From positions 1 to 64,000 of the forward strand of contig KN817665.1 in assembly GCA_000827495.1 (NCBI GenBank): 64,000 nucleotides of DNA, written 5' to 3'. How positions within the stretch are numbered: the stretch's first letter is position 1; each line of letters opens with the position of its first letter. Positions 25,225-35,472 of this stretch are shown here, piece by piece. This DNA is from Hypholoma sublateritium FD-334 SS-4. Lineage: Eukaryota; Basidiomycota; Agaricomycetes; Agaricales; Strophariaceae. The position numbers and the translations under genes are program-made. Below the pieces are notes generated by a model. The model did no database searches. It saw only the letters and a program-made list of their open reading frames with translations, and was not told the origin of the DNA.

Positions 25225-26072
25225 ATGGTAGAGGTCTACACCACGCGCAATTTCGGGAACCCCGGCGACATGCTCGCTGGATTTATCGGTATCACTACGG
25301 CACTGTAGCGCGCCCCCGGGAGCATGGGGTCCGTCGCGGGCCTCTCCGTCGCCGGATTCGCGGACGCGCTGCTGTGGGTCCCCCGCGGGCCCCTCGCGCG
25401 GCGCCGCGTCGCCGGCGCGCAGGTGTTCCCCAGCTGGATAAAGGCCGGCTGGGTCGCCTCATGCCAGATCGAGTGGGTCTCCGATCCAACGGCGCCGCGC
25501 GTGCAGGAGTGGGTCGTCGTGCACGGCCCTGAGGACGCCAGGGCGCGGCTGCCGCTCGTCAGCTACGACGCGCTGCGCTTCCGCGAGCGCCCAAAAAGCG
25601 GGCCCTTCTCGGCGTTGGACGATGCGGGGGGGGGGCGCTGGCACAGGCGCACGCGCTGGAGTTTAGGACGTGCGTGGCGCGCTTCTCCATCTCGCCGAGG
25701 CGGCATGCCGGGCGTGGGTTCCCTGTGCTCTCGGCGCGGGACGCGTCCGCCGGTCGGGCAGGGGGCTTGGCCACCGTGTGCATCTTGGATGACGCGCAGC
25801 GCTGGGTCGGGACGGTCATGATGCCCGAATCCGAGGCGAGCGCCATCTCCGCGCCGACGACGCATGATTTTTTGCCCATTTCGACGCGCGGGTCGCCGGT
25901 GGGGTGCTATGCGGATCCCGCTCTGTATTCAAAGGAGTGGCGTGATGCACCGAACGTGTTGATGGTCGAACGAGTGGCTGGAATCCGAATGGAGCGGTTG
26001 GCTGTCGGAATTGTGCACAAGGATGCCTGGGACGCGGCGGGGACGTCTGAAGAATATGTGAGGCTGATTTGA
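25225..26072 (+). pseudogene. HET-domain protein, C-terminal part (decayed)
   Basis: Begins with MVEVYTTRNFGNPGDMLAGF, the region that follows the HET domain in these proteins, and continues GLSVAGFADALLWVPRGP and PSWIKAGWV (family form PSWSWAGW). An in-frame TAG lies at 25306-25308. A run of ten G at 25626-25635 shifts the frame; the continuation is HALEFRTCVARFSI, then TVCILDDAQRWVGTV and VLMVERVAGIRMERLAVG, ending with a stop at 26072. With one nonsense codon and one frameshift it is a pseudogene. The same C-terminal motif recurs on the minus strand at 38888-39191. Confidence 0.72.
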
Positions 26073-26356
26073 TTGATTTAACTTCGAGAGAATTGCAGTG
26101 TCCACACAGATGGGTTCCCAGATGGACTGCAGATAAGTCGACTGATCTGGAGGCACAGCGGCAGTAAACCCCTCAACCAGGGCATTTTCAGGCTCATTCC
26201 AGTCACCGTAACCGTGATATGAACAAAATCGGTACAAGGTGTCATAATCGCACTGCCAGCACCATGATTGCCCGCCCGAATCTAATCTACATACATAGCC
26301 CGATACAATACCAGCACACCGAAAGCAGACCTGCCCTTCCCCCCACCTAACACCCC
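26073..26356. other. Convergent intergenic spacer
   Basis: Lies between the HET remnant (+) and the large gene (-). The part near 26260-26340 (tgtatgtagattagattcgggc on the minus strand) matches plus-strand 35295-35325, so the duplication behind the fragment at 35 kb included this 3' flank. Confidence 0.5.
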
Positions 26357-29284
26357 CTAGCGCACCGCAAGCACGCCCGCAAGCCGCGCCAGCCCCGCAT
26401 GCGACAGCACCCCGCGCCACGCGTCCGCCAGGCCCGCATACGCCTCCTCCGCCGCCTGCGCCCTCCGCGCGCGCCGTGCGCGTCGCCTCGCGTGGCGCTC
26501 CTTTGCACGGCGCGCGTGCGCTGCCTCTGCCTGTTCGTCTTCTTCCCCATCCTCCCGGGCGTCGGAAGGACCGCGGGGCAAGGCGCTCTTCGGCCGCCCC
26601 CGCACACGCGACTTCGACTTGGACTTGGACTTGTCCCCGCGGCGGCGCGACTTCGACTTTTCCTCCCCCCTCGCAGGCGTGCGCACACTCGACGCCGACG
26701 CCTCCCCGCCGTACTTCGGCGGCATCGGCACGCCGTGCCACGCAACCGTGCGCCCGCGGCGCGCCTCCCCGCTCGCCCCGCTCCCCGTGTCCACATGCGC
26801 GCCGGCACTAGAGCGCGAGCGCGACGTGGACGCGGAAGCGGGTGCAGAGCCGGCGGTGCTCCCCGCTGTTCCCTCCTCGTCTGCTTCTCCATACCCCTCC
26901 TCATCTTCCTCTTCCTCCTCGTCATCCTCGCCATCTTCATCCTCATCGACACCCTCCTCCTCGCCGAGCGCGAATTCGAGCCCGCCCCGCCCCGGGCGCT
27001 GTAGGTCCACGACGCCCACCACGCCGCGCCCCGCGCCGAGCACGCCTGTACCTCCACCTCCTCCACCCCCATCCCCACTACCGTCACCCGCACCACCCGC
27101 ACCCACACCACCCACCCCGCGAGCGGAGGAAGGGCGGCCCCGCGCGAGCCACTCGCCCTCGTCGAGGAGGCGCATGGTGAGGCGGTGCGCGGGGGTGTAC
27201 GCCTCGTCGAGCTCTGCGTCGTGTGCTTGGACTTCCGCGTCTTTTTCCTGGAGTTCCGCCTCTTCTGCCAGGCTCGGTGCCCGGACGCCCCCCTCGCGAT
27301 CGAGGAGCGCGTCAAGCACCGCCCCCTCCCCGCCGGCCATCGCCCCCAGCCCCGCCGCGCGCGCAGTCTGCTCGATGAGGCGCGCGGTCCCGGGGAGCGG
27401 CCCGTTGGATGCACCCACAGCGACGGTTGCGGTGGGATCGGGTATTGAGGCGGGGGAAGAGCCGGAGGTGCCGTCGTCCTGTGGGGTGGAGGGCCCAGGC
27501 GCAAAGACAGCTGACGACGGACGCGCCGCCGTAGGCCCAGGTGCAGTCGTATCACCAGCCTCCCCCGCGGCGGCGGCGGCGGCGGCGACGACCGCCGGCC
27601 CATACGCAAGATACGCCAGCGCCACGCCCATCGCGTCCTCCGCGCGCCCGCGCGGCGCGACGATGCGCACCCGCGGCGCACCACCCCCCTCTGCCCGCCC
27701 CGCCTCGCCCGCTGCCCCCTCTCCCGCCGTACCCGCACCTCCCGCCGGTCGCCCGCTGTGCTGCGCCGCGCCCGCTGTGGCCGCAGGGGACGACGCCGCC
27801 CCGCGCACGCGCGCGATAAAGACACACGCCTCCCGCAACTGCGCCGCGCTGAGCGCACACGCGCCGTCCTCGAGCGCGGCGCGGTCCGCGGGGAGGGCGA
27901 GGACGAGCTCGCGCGCTGTTTCCTTGTCCTTCTCCCTTTCCTTTTCCTTCTCCTTCCCTTGAGCGTCGGAGCGCCTTCGCGACACGGACCCAGACACAGA
28001 CCCAGACGCCGACGAAGACGACCAGTCAGACTCAGACTCCTCGTCCGACTCGACGGTGTGTATGCGCACAAACAGCCCCCGGTGCTCCCCCTCGTCATTC
28101 TTCGTCCGCGCGTCACCCGCCTCGACCTCGGCCCCCAGCGCGACCTCCTCGAACTCGTCCCACACGACGCCCGGGCCGTCCGCAAACGCCACCTCCACCC
28201 CGCTCGCACGCCCCACGCGCTGGACACACGCGCGCGCCCTCCGCGCGCCCCGCGCGTCCGCCGCCGCCGCGCGCGCACGCGCCCGGTGCGCGCGGAACGA
28301 CGGCGGCCCGTGTGCGATCCCCCCTTCGCTCGACGGCGCCCGCGGCGGCACTACGAGGAGCGCGGGGGACGCACGCCCGCGCTCGTCCTCTGCGTCGCTC
28401 TCCCGCGCCTTCGCAGCGTACCCACTCCCCCTGCCCGCCTGCGTCGGCGTCCCTGTATCCGGAGCGATGCGCCGGCGGCGCGTCGGCAGGCGCGCGCTCC
28501 CCGGCGTCGCGGGCGTCGCGCCGGGCACGATCGCCCCGCCGGCGGTGGGGGGCCCGGGCGTGCCGAGCCCGAGGCCGATGCCCTGCGGGAGGCCCGCGCG
28601 GGGCGCGGTGAGTATGCGCGAGGCGGGCGGGAGGCCGGGCGACGCCGGGCGCGGGGACGGTGCTGCGGGGCCGTCGGTGGGTGTGGGTGGGAGGCGCAGG
28701 GAGAGTAGGTGCTCGGGCATGCGCGAGGCGTTGGGGTTCGGCGTGTCGCGCGGCGTCGTGGGCTGCGCGATGTCGTCGTCGGGGTCCTGCGCCCCCGGTG
28801 TATAGACGGAGAGCGGCTGCAGGGCGAGACGCCGCGGGAGGGGGTGCGCAGGGGACGTCGGCGAGCCGCCTGGTGTGTGGATTTGGGCGGGCGAGGAGGT
28901 CGGTATATGCGCCCGCGTGTGCGTGTGCGTCGCCGCGCGCGTGCGCGTGCGCCGCGGGACGTTGCTGTGGTGCGGCTCGACGAACCCGCGCTCGCTCATG
29001 CGCGTCTGCGGCGCGGACGCGCGGCTCGCGAGGCGCAGCGCGAGCGCCGGCGCGCCGCCGGGGGGGAAGCGCGGGGTCGGTGCCGGTGCGGGGTGTTCGC
29101 GCGGTGCAGGAGGCGCATCTGCGTGCGGGTCTGTGGCGGCGGCGTCGAGCGCAGAGGGGGGCAGGGCGATGGACATGGGGGCGCTGGGGCTGCCCTTCGC
29201 GAGGAGGGCGAGCGGGGTGACGATGAGTGTCGAAGAGGAGTTCGCAGACGCCGGCGACGGGAGCGGCGAGGCTGGCCGAGCCAT
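26357..29284 (-). CDS. Large Ala/Pro/Gly-rich, probably disordered protein
   Basis: A single 975-residue frame with an ATG at 29284. No known domain was recognised. Layout: Pro/Ala/Thr-rich N-terminal 350 residues including MSERGFVEPHHSNVPRR; a Lys/Glu run (KEKEKEREKDKE); a moderately ordered centre (VRIVAPRGRAEDAMGVALAY, then PAHRLTMRLLDEGEWLARG); a Gly run; a long Glu/Asp-rich stretch (EEGVDEDEDGEDDEEEEE); a Lys/Ser-Arg basic stretch; and a C-terminal block EEAYAGLADAWRGVLSHAG that looks ordered. Base composition is extremely GC-rich. Long open frames on the opposite strand are a by-product of GC bias. Evidence that this strand is the gene: short fragments of this very protein recur elsewhere in the window (2067, 9345, 13500 and 35000). 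Possibly a nuclear or scaffold protein, but that is a guess. Confidence 0.6.
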   Translation of the reverse strand: MARPASPLPSPASANSSSTLIVTPLALLAKGSPSAPMSIALPPSALDAAATDPHADAPPAPREHPAPAPTPRFPPGGAPALALRLASRASAPQTRMSERGFVEPHHSNVPRRTRTRAATHTHTRAHIPTSSPAQIHTPGGSPTSPAHPLPRRLALQPLSVYTPGAQDPDDDIAQPTTPRDTPNPNASRMPEHLLSLRLPPTPTDGPAAPSPRPASPGLPPASRILTAPRAGLPQGIGLGLGTPGPPTAGGAIVPGATPATPGSARLPTRRRRIAPDTGTPTQAGRGSGYAAKARESDAEDERGRASPALLVVPPRAPSSEGGIAHGPPSFRAHRARARAAAADARGARRARACVQRVGRASGVEVAFADGPGVVWDEFEEVALGAEVEAGDARTKNDEGEHRGLFVRIHTVESDEESESDWSSSSASGSVSGSVSRRRSDAQGKEKEKEREKDKETARELVLALPADRAALEDGACALSAAQLREACVFIARVRGAASSPAATAGAAQHSGRPAGGAGTAGEGAAGEAGRAEGGGAPRVRIVAPRGRAEDAMGVALAYLAYGPAVVAAAAAAAGEAGDTTAPGPTAARPSSAVFAPGPSTPQDDGTSGSSPASIPDPTATVAVGASNGPLPGTARLIEQTARAAGLGAMAGGEGAVLDALLDREGGVRAPSLAEEAELQEKDAEVQAHDAELDEAYTPAHRLTMRLLDEGEWLARGRPSSARGVGGVGAGGAGDGSGDGGGGGGGTGVLGAGRGVVGVVDLQRPGRGGLEFALGEEEGVDEDEDGEDDEEEEEDEEGYGEADEEGTAGSTAGSAPASASTSRSRSSAGAHVDTGSGASGEARRGRTVAWHGVPMPPKYGGEASASSVRTPARGEEKSKSRRRGDKSKSKSKSRVRGRPKSALPRGPSDAREDGEEDEQAEAAHARRAKERHARRRARRARRAQAAEEAYAGLADAWRGVLSHAGLARLAGVLAVR

Positions 29285-29989
29285 CGTCAGTCTGAGATCG
29301 TTAGGCTGGTCGTCGTCGTAGTAGTCGTCTGCAGGCGGCCAGGCCCGATTGGTGTGGAGCTGCTCGTCGAGTCGTAGGCGTAGGCTGCTGGAGTCGGTCG
29401 GTCAGGACGCACTCTGATAAGCAAACCCGTGGAACGCACGGGGGGTCGTGTGGTGGATCACGTGCACACTGCGTCGCTGTATCGTCCACCGCTGCTCTAT
29501 ATCAGTCTGCGGCTGTGGTGGCAGGAAGCAACGCGTTGTTGGCGTCATATCGAGCCCGGCGCCGGCGGCCACCAACGACGCCCGTGATTGGCCGCCTACT
29601 TTGCACGTGTTTACCACGCCTCCCCGATAGCTTATCGCTCTTCCCTTGGGGCTGCAGGCGACTGAGGACTTCTATTTGTGTTGTTGAACTGTGTGCCGAT
29701 GTGAATCCCCCAAAAGCCGCTATCTTCACCCCACTACCCTCCTACCAGCAGGAAGGGAAGCAGCGATGTTGCGCTCAACGCAATAAATAGATTCACGCAA
29801 GCTTTCCACTTGTCTCGAGCGTGGATCGATGCAATCCACGCGACCTCAATCCCGCCACATCCTTCTAGCGCACCCGCAAGTTATCCGAATAGCCTGCTGC
29901 TCGCAGACAGCGCGCACTCCAGACGAACCTCTCAAAATCGGGGCGATGGGCATCGAGATGCTTATAGGTGTTTTCGGCGGTAGATACGC
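29285..29989. other. Upstream of the large gene; no gene seen
   Basis: Probable promoter side of the minus-strand gene. Only short overlapping frames are present. Confidence 0.4.
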
Positions 29990-30320
29990 ATTCTCCGCAG
30001 CGCCGACTGTGCAGCCGGACGCTCCGGGTGCACTTCACCTCCACACCTAATTCGCTGCTAATGAATATTACAAGTACGCTGCGACCCGGCCTGTCCACTG
30101 AAAGGCTGGCGCATCGGTGGCACTTGCTCGCTTCGCGCAACAGCGCCGACTCTGCAGCCGGACACTCATCAGTACTTGCGCTCGTGCACTTCATCGCCAC
30201 ACCCTCGCGAAGCGCGCCGCCGGCGCTGCTGATCAAAATTTCTCAAGAACATACACACCTACGCTGACACCCGGCCTGTCTACTAGAAGGCTCGCGTCGG
30301 TGGCACTGCAGCCGACAACT
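29990..30320. repeat. Degenerate tandem repeat, two units
   Basis: cagcgccgactgtgcagccggac near 30000 recurs as cagcgccgactctgcagccggac near 30143. acccggcctgtccactgaaagg near 30085 recurs as acccggcctgtctactagaagg near 30270. Units are about 145-185 bp. No coding frame was recognised. Confidence 0.6.
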
Positions 30321-31810
30321 CCTGTATAAAATCTGTCTGAAATTATACCCCCGCGTATATTCGACGTGCCGGCAGGCCCGTACCTACCACGCCCCAATAC
30401 CACCAATACACGCGCCCGCGCCTATCGTAACCAACCCCACTGGCAGACGCGCGCTTTCCGGTAAACCCCATCCAGTCAACGGCGTGGAGGCGTGCTGTGA
30501 TCCGCGAGCTGTGCGACCAGGCGCCGCCGTCGTGGATGCATACCTGCACCGACGCCGCTCACCACACACCCCGCCCCGCGCCCCGCACCCCGCATCTCCA
30601 CGGCTGCCGCGCCGCCGGCCCCGCGCATCCTTCCCGCCCCCGCGCGGCTTCCCCGCGTATCGTATCGGCCTCGGGCGGAGCACGCAATGCCCGCGACCGC
30701 AGCCGCCGGCGCGAGATCGCAGTTGGGCCCGCGCCATCGCCACGGGGACGCGTCCAGACCAGGGACGATGGCGGGACGCGGAGGGGAGGAGGGCGTGCGC
30801 ACTAAGTACCATGCCGCACACCGGGCGAGGTGGTATATAGGTGGGGTACGGGGGCCGGGCCGTGTGCCGATCACAGACGCGCCTGCCAGTGCGCGGCGCT
30901 GGGCTCCCACTCTGCTCGCTCGCCGCCGCGGCCGCGATCTTGCCCTGGGGGCCCCGCGCGCGGTACGCGCTCAACAGCCGGTACGTCGCACGGTGGTACG
31001 TCACTATAGGTCCCGCGCTGCCAGGGGATCAAACCAGAGGACAAAGCGTACTTAAACTCCTCCCCGCGCGTCGGGCGGTCGTGTTTGTTTCCTCTACGTG
31101 CTCGCACGGAATCATCAACGGACCGACAGCAGGGGGACCTCCTCCGGCTGAAATGATGAACGCTGAGCGCTGAACACGAACCCGGCGCGCGGGGCGCTAT
31201 GGGCGTCGCGCCCGCATAAGTACGTCGTATGGCGGTCGCTGTGTACACTTCTGAGGATTGCTCTCGACTCACGCAGTCTGCCTCTTTTATCCAGCGTCGC
31301 TAGACCATGTCATCGTCAGCGGCTGCAGGCACACCTCCACGTCCCGGAACGCACGTACCTGCCCCCACGCGATTTATCACCGCCGGCGGCGACAGCGCAT
31401 CCGCACGTGTTGCTCCACCTGCATCGACGGCGGGAGATATTCTTGTCCATGCAACGGCCCGGAATTTATCGCAGAGGGCAGTGACGAGGCGTACGTGCGC
31501 TTCGCTGATCAGAGATGCATGTCAGGAGGAAGGGACGAACCAGTGGTCAAACTTCACGAGCGACAAACGAGCGAGAGCACGGCATACTTAGCGTGCGTCT
31601 ACGGTATTCAATCGACATTAGCCTGGACAGGTGGAAATACATATGACGCCCAGCGCTCAGCCTAGCTCAGCTATGTTTTTCCGCGCCGCTTGACATGCTC
31701 TGCATGGCAGTGACAAGATACACCGGGCGTGGGGCAGTGCATCGCTGTGTCTGCGGACGTCCAATGACCAAGGCATCAGCAATGTCTGGGTCTGGGGGGG
31801 GGGCAAAACT
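30321..31810. other. GC-rich intergenic stretch, no gene recognised
   Basis: Short frames on both strands. A plus-strand frame near 31430-31530 has several Cys (CCSTCIDGGRYSCPC) but no start, splice model or partner that I can support. Confidence 0.35.
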
Positions 31811-31866
31811 GGCACTGGGGGACACTAGGGGACGCTATGCAGCGCTGCATAGCGTCCCCCAGTGCC
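31811..31866. repeat. Nested palindrome (cruciform-type)
   Basis: 31828-31859 is a perfect 32-nt palindrome (each arm GGGGACGCTATGCAGC). It is enclosed by a second arm pair, GGCACTGGGGGAC at 31811-31823 and its complement at 31854-31866. It could be the end hairpin of a small element or a fold-back sequence. Confidence 0.8.
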
Positions 31867-32304
31867 ATAGTATAGGTCCCCATCTGCACAGGGCTCTGTA
31901 GGATGTGCAGTGGGCCCTGACTAAGTTACTGATGAAGCTAACCCAAATGCGGTGTGATATCATATTCGATTTGCTCTTCCCAGAAATTTACTATGTATCA
32001 GGTTACTTATTAGCCTTTGCATATTCATCTCTTAGAGTGTATTCGAAATGTGACCCCCTGCATACCCTCGACAGCTGCATATCAACCTACATAATGCTAT
32101 ACACGCGTTAAATCGCCGCTATCATTCATTGTATGTGTTTGACGGGTGTCAACTTGAGAAGCAGCGCTGACTGCGGTACGATAAACGCGCTAATGTTATG
32201 CATAATCCGGTGGGCTGTGTATTAGCACTGTATTTGTATGTCTCGCGGTAGAACATATTGAGCGAGTCGCATAGCAGAATCTTTTACCTACTAAACTCCC
32301 CACT
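31867..32304. other. Upstream region of NACHT D
   Basis: AT-rich and without a recognised gene. Near 32263 gcgagtcgcatagcagaatc partly matches the promoter block before NACHT A and B. Confidence 0.35.
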
Positions 32305-34992
32305 ATGCTCCACAACACGCATAATGCTCGATTCTACGGAGGAGAATTCACCAATGTCGGACGCGATCTACAAACCACTGTAAATAACTACTACACACCA
32401 CTACAGGAATCGTCCAACAACCCAGCAGTCCTCAAAGAAAAAGGTGATTTAAGAGTTGATTGAGTTGATTTCCCAACGTTGACAACGGTTGACTAAATAT
32501 TCACCTAGCGTTGGAGAAGCTGTTCGAGCACATCGCCCCAGGTGCATTCCACAACTCTGGCGAGCGTCATGATCCTCCACGGTGTCACGAAAACACGAGG
32601 ATGGCTATTCTGCGCAAGGTCATGACTTGGGCGCGCGACCCAGAAAATTTGCGACTGCTTATGTGGATATACGGCCCCGCAGGAGGCGGAAAGTCTGCGA
32701 TCATGCAAACAATTGCGGAGCTGTTCCAGAAAGAGGGCATTCTAGGCGGCTCGTTCTTCTTCTTCCGGACGGCTGATAAACGCAACATCAAGAACTATCT
32801 CATCGCGACCCTTGCTTACCAGCTCACCGTGAATTTGCCAATTTTCTCTGATTACATCATCCCAGTTATCCACAATGATCCATCCATCTTCTCTCGAACC
32901 CTCGACGCTCAGATGAAAGCTCTAATCATTGATCCAATGCATGCTGCCATCAATGCCCATCCGCATGTCCGGGACCTGCGCTACATCGTTCTTGTCGACG
33001 GTCTGGACGAATGCGCCCCTGAGGACTCCCACCGCGAAATAATCAATCTTCTCTCCAATTCCGCTTTCTCCCCATTCCGTTTCATTATCGCGAGCCGTCC
33101 GGAATTTATTATCCGCACTACTTTCTCTCTGCACACCGTGGTCGCGCAGACTGAGACGCTTGCTCTGGACAACATGTACCAGCCAGACAATGACATTCGG
33201 CTGTTCCTTAGAGATAAATTTGATGAATTAAGATCGACCCATCCGCGAGGTCGATATTTTCCAGCTTGCTGGCCACGGGAAGAGATCATCGCCACTCTGG
33301 TTCGAAATTCCTCGGGTCAATTTATATATGCAGCTACAGTCATCAAGTTTCTCAATTCTCCCCGTCACGACCCAGTCAAGGCCCTCGATTTTGTGCTCAA
33401 AGCACAGCCATCTCCAGAGCGATCTGACACACCCTTTGCGCAGCTTGATGCGCTGTACCACTACGTGCTGGGTACAGTGGAAGATATTGAAAAAGTTCTT
33501 GGAATCCTACACTGTATCATGCTCATTGAAAGCATTGATAGCATTGATTACCTGGAAGCCTTACTTGGATATTCAGAGGGCGACTCTCGCACTATCCTCT
33601 GTGACATGCACTCACTGTTGTATGTCCCGGAAAATAACCGCGACGAAATCAGATTCTACCACACTTCTTTGGGAGACTTTCTTAAGGATCCACTACGAGC
33701 CTGCCACCTTTATGTCTCTCCTCCATATTCAAATTCGTTTATATCTGCTTGCTTTGCACGAAACATGTATGGTGCGTTACTTGTTTCCTCACACCCACAG
33801 ACTCCCATTTTTGACTCAATATTTTTTCCCCGCTTTTTGGAAAGCTCGCGGATTGTGTTCCCTGGATACGATCGTAGGGTATCTTTCGGTTAGCTGTTGG
33901 ACCTACGATCTGGGACACGCACTACTGAATCTGGATGTATTTGCCCATGTACCATTTGAAATGTTCGGCTTTTCAACAGGTGAAATATATGTGACGCTAA
34001 CAAGTTACTTTGAATGGCTGTATATCCAGGCGAGACGATAAAATTATTTATTAAAAAGAATTCCTGCTCATATCTTTACAGAAGCTCGACCAAACCTTGC
34101 CACAGGCAGCTCAGGTCTACGATGCTGCCGTCGAATACTTGGATACTTGGCTGTCATGCATTCCATCAACCGGAACCGTGGAAGATTACTCCCCCAACTT
34201 CCTCTTTCCAATTATCTCTGCTATTAAATTTGGAGCAAGGGATTGGATTTTGCTGAATTACTGCGTAAGAGAAAATTTCTGGGTATCCATTGGTATCGAA
34301 GGGGCATTCTTTCTCGAGATTGAGAATGTCATTCTTGATCCACGCCGAAACAGCTTTGACGCCATCCAAAGAATGAATACAACGTCTGTCCTTTTGACAT
34401 TTTTTTGCAGATTCAATGTTGATAATCGGTAGGATATATCCACCCGTATTGACTGGTTCTGTGATTCTTACTTCATTTACAGTGCCTCAAAACACGTTGC
34501 ACGCTGGGTGGACACTCTCACAATCCTACTTTCCTCGACTACACATGATGCAGTGCCGCAAAGAGCGGCGCTCTTTCGGCCATACACCTACTGTGGTTGG
34601 ATGTGCACATGCAATTTATATAGAATTGCTTGTCACTACGCAACTCCCTGCAAGCTGAGAGATTGCTCTTATAGCACAGGACTAGACTGCCGAAGTTGCA
34701 AAGATGCATCTGTGTTAGTATTCAAGAATGTTCTCCATTGCTTATCCGTCGCTGCGATAGATTATGTGAAGGTGAGAGCTTCTATGAACTTTTTCCGTTA
34801 CCTCGTATTTAACACAGATGGTAGAGAAGCGGGATCATATATGAAACACATACATATGGGGCTTGTCGAAACAACTTGAAAGACGGTTTGGACCATCTTT
34901 GTGTATGGTGCCGAGGAACTGCGGAATTTCTCGACGACAAGCACTTCGGAATTTATTTATCCACGTTTGAAATGTTTGCCAATCATTTGTAG
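32305..34992 (+). CDS. NACHT-domain NTPase, paralogue D (NLR-like)
   Basis: Six exons: 32305-32443, 32509-33771, 33845-34029, 34082-34428, 34483-34771, 34825-34992; 796 residues. Head FYGGEFTNVGRD, then LFEHIAPGAFHNSGERHDPP, Walker A GPAGGGKS, GGSFFFFR, Walker B VLVDGLDEC and FIIASRPE. Intron 3 (34030-34081) must use a GC donor (CAG|gcgaga) to match paralogue C; without it the frame ends within a few codons. The C-terminal end has DHLCVWCRGTAEFL. The closest paralogue is C. About 7 nt after the stop codon begins a copied fragment of the large gene at 26357-29284, which marks a rearrangement breakpoint. Confidence 0.85.
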
Positions 34993-34999
34993 AGTTGTC

Positions 35000-35330
35000 T
35001 TGTGGGCGTGGTGGATCTGCAGCTGCCGGGGCGGACGAAGAGCGCCTTTCCCAGTGACGCCCACGACGAGGAGAAGCACGAGGAAGAACAGGAAAGGGCA
35101 GACCCGTGCCGGGCCCGAGAGCGCCTCGCGCACTTCGCGAGACGGCGTGCACGGCGCTCGCGGACGGTATTGGCGGCGGAGGAGGCGTACGCCGGCCTTG
35201 CGGGCGCGTGGCGCGGGGTGCTGTCGTATGCGAGGCTGGCGCGTCTTTTCGGTGTGCTGTTGCATATGTATTGTTTCTGGTTGCGGCTAATGCGTGTATG
35301 TAGATTAGATTGGGCGGGCTATGCTGTTGA
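35000..35330 (+). pseudogene. Fragment copied from the 3' end of the large disordered-protein gene
   Basis: Reads GVVDLQLPGRTKSAF, then an acidic piece, then AAEEAYAGLAGAWRGVLSYA, matching GVVDLQRPGRGGLEF and AAEEAYAGLADAWRGVLSHA of the gene at 26357-29284, with the region between internally deleted. The match continues past the source stop codon (tgtatgtagattagatt), so it was a DNA-level copy and not a processed transcript. Confidence 0.75.
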
Positions 35331-35472
35331 TGTAAGTATTTTCGTCTTTGTCGGCAGTCGGGCCGGGCGCGGCACGCTGTCTTGTCTTCTCAGACTATGT
35401 CAATGAGACGGTCAGACAGGGAATATGTCTTGACCAGACACTTCTACGAGCACACCTGTTGGCAGTCTGATC

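Noticed and set aside
26399..29377. Long plus-strand open frames (up to 447 residues) opposite the large minus-strand gene
   Set aside because: They are produced by extreme GC bias on the antisense strand. Related fragments elsewhere (for example at 35000) preserve the minus-strand protein, not these.
30384..31004. 206-residue minus-strand frame
   Set aside because: An Arg/Gly/Ala-rich GC artefact with competing frames on both strands and no supported features.
34429..34482. Apparent premature stop in NACHT D
   Set aside because: It lies inside a canonical intron conserved in A, B and C.
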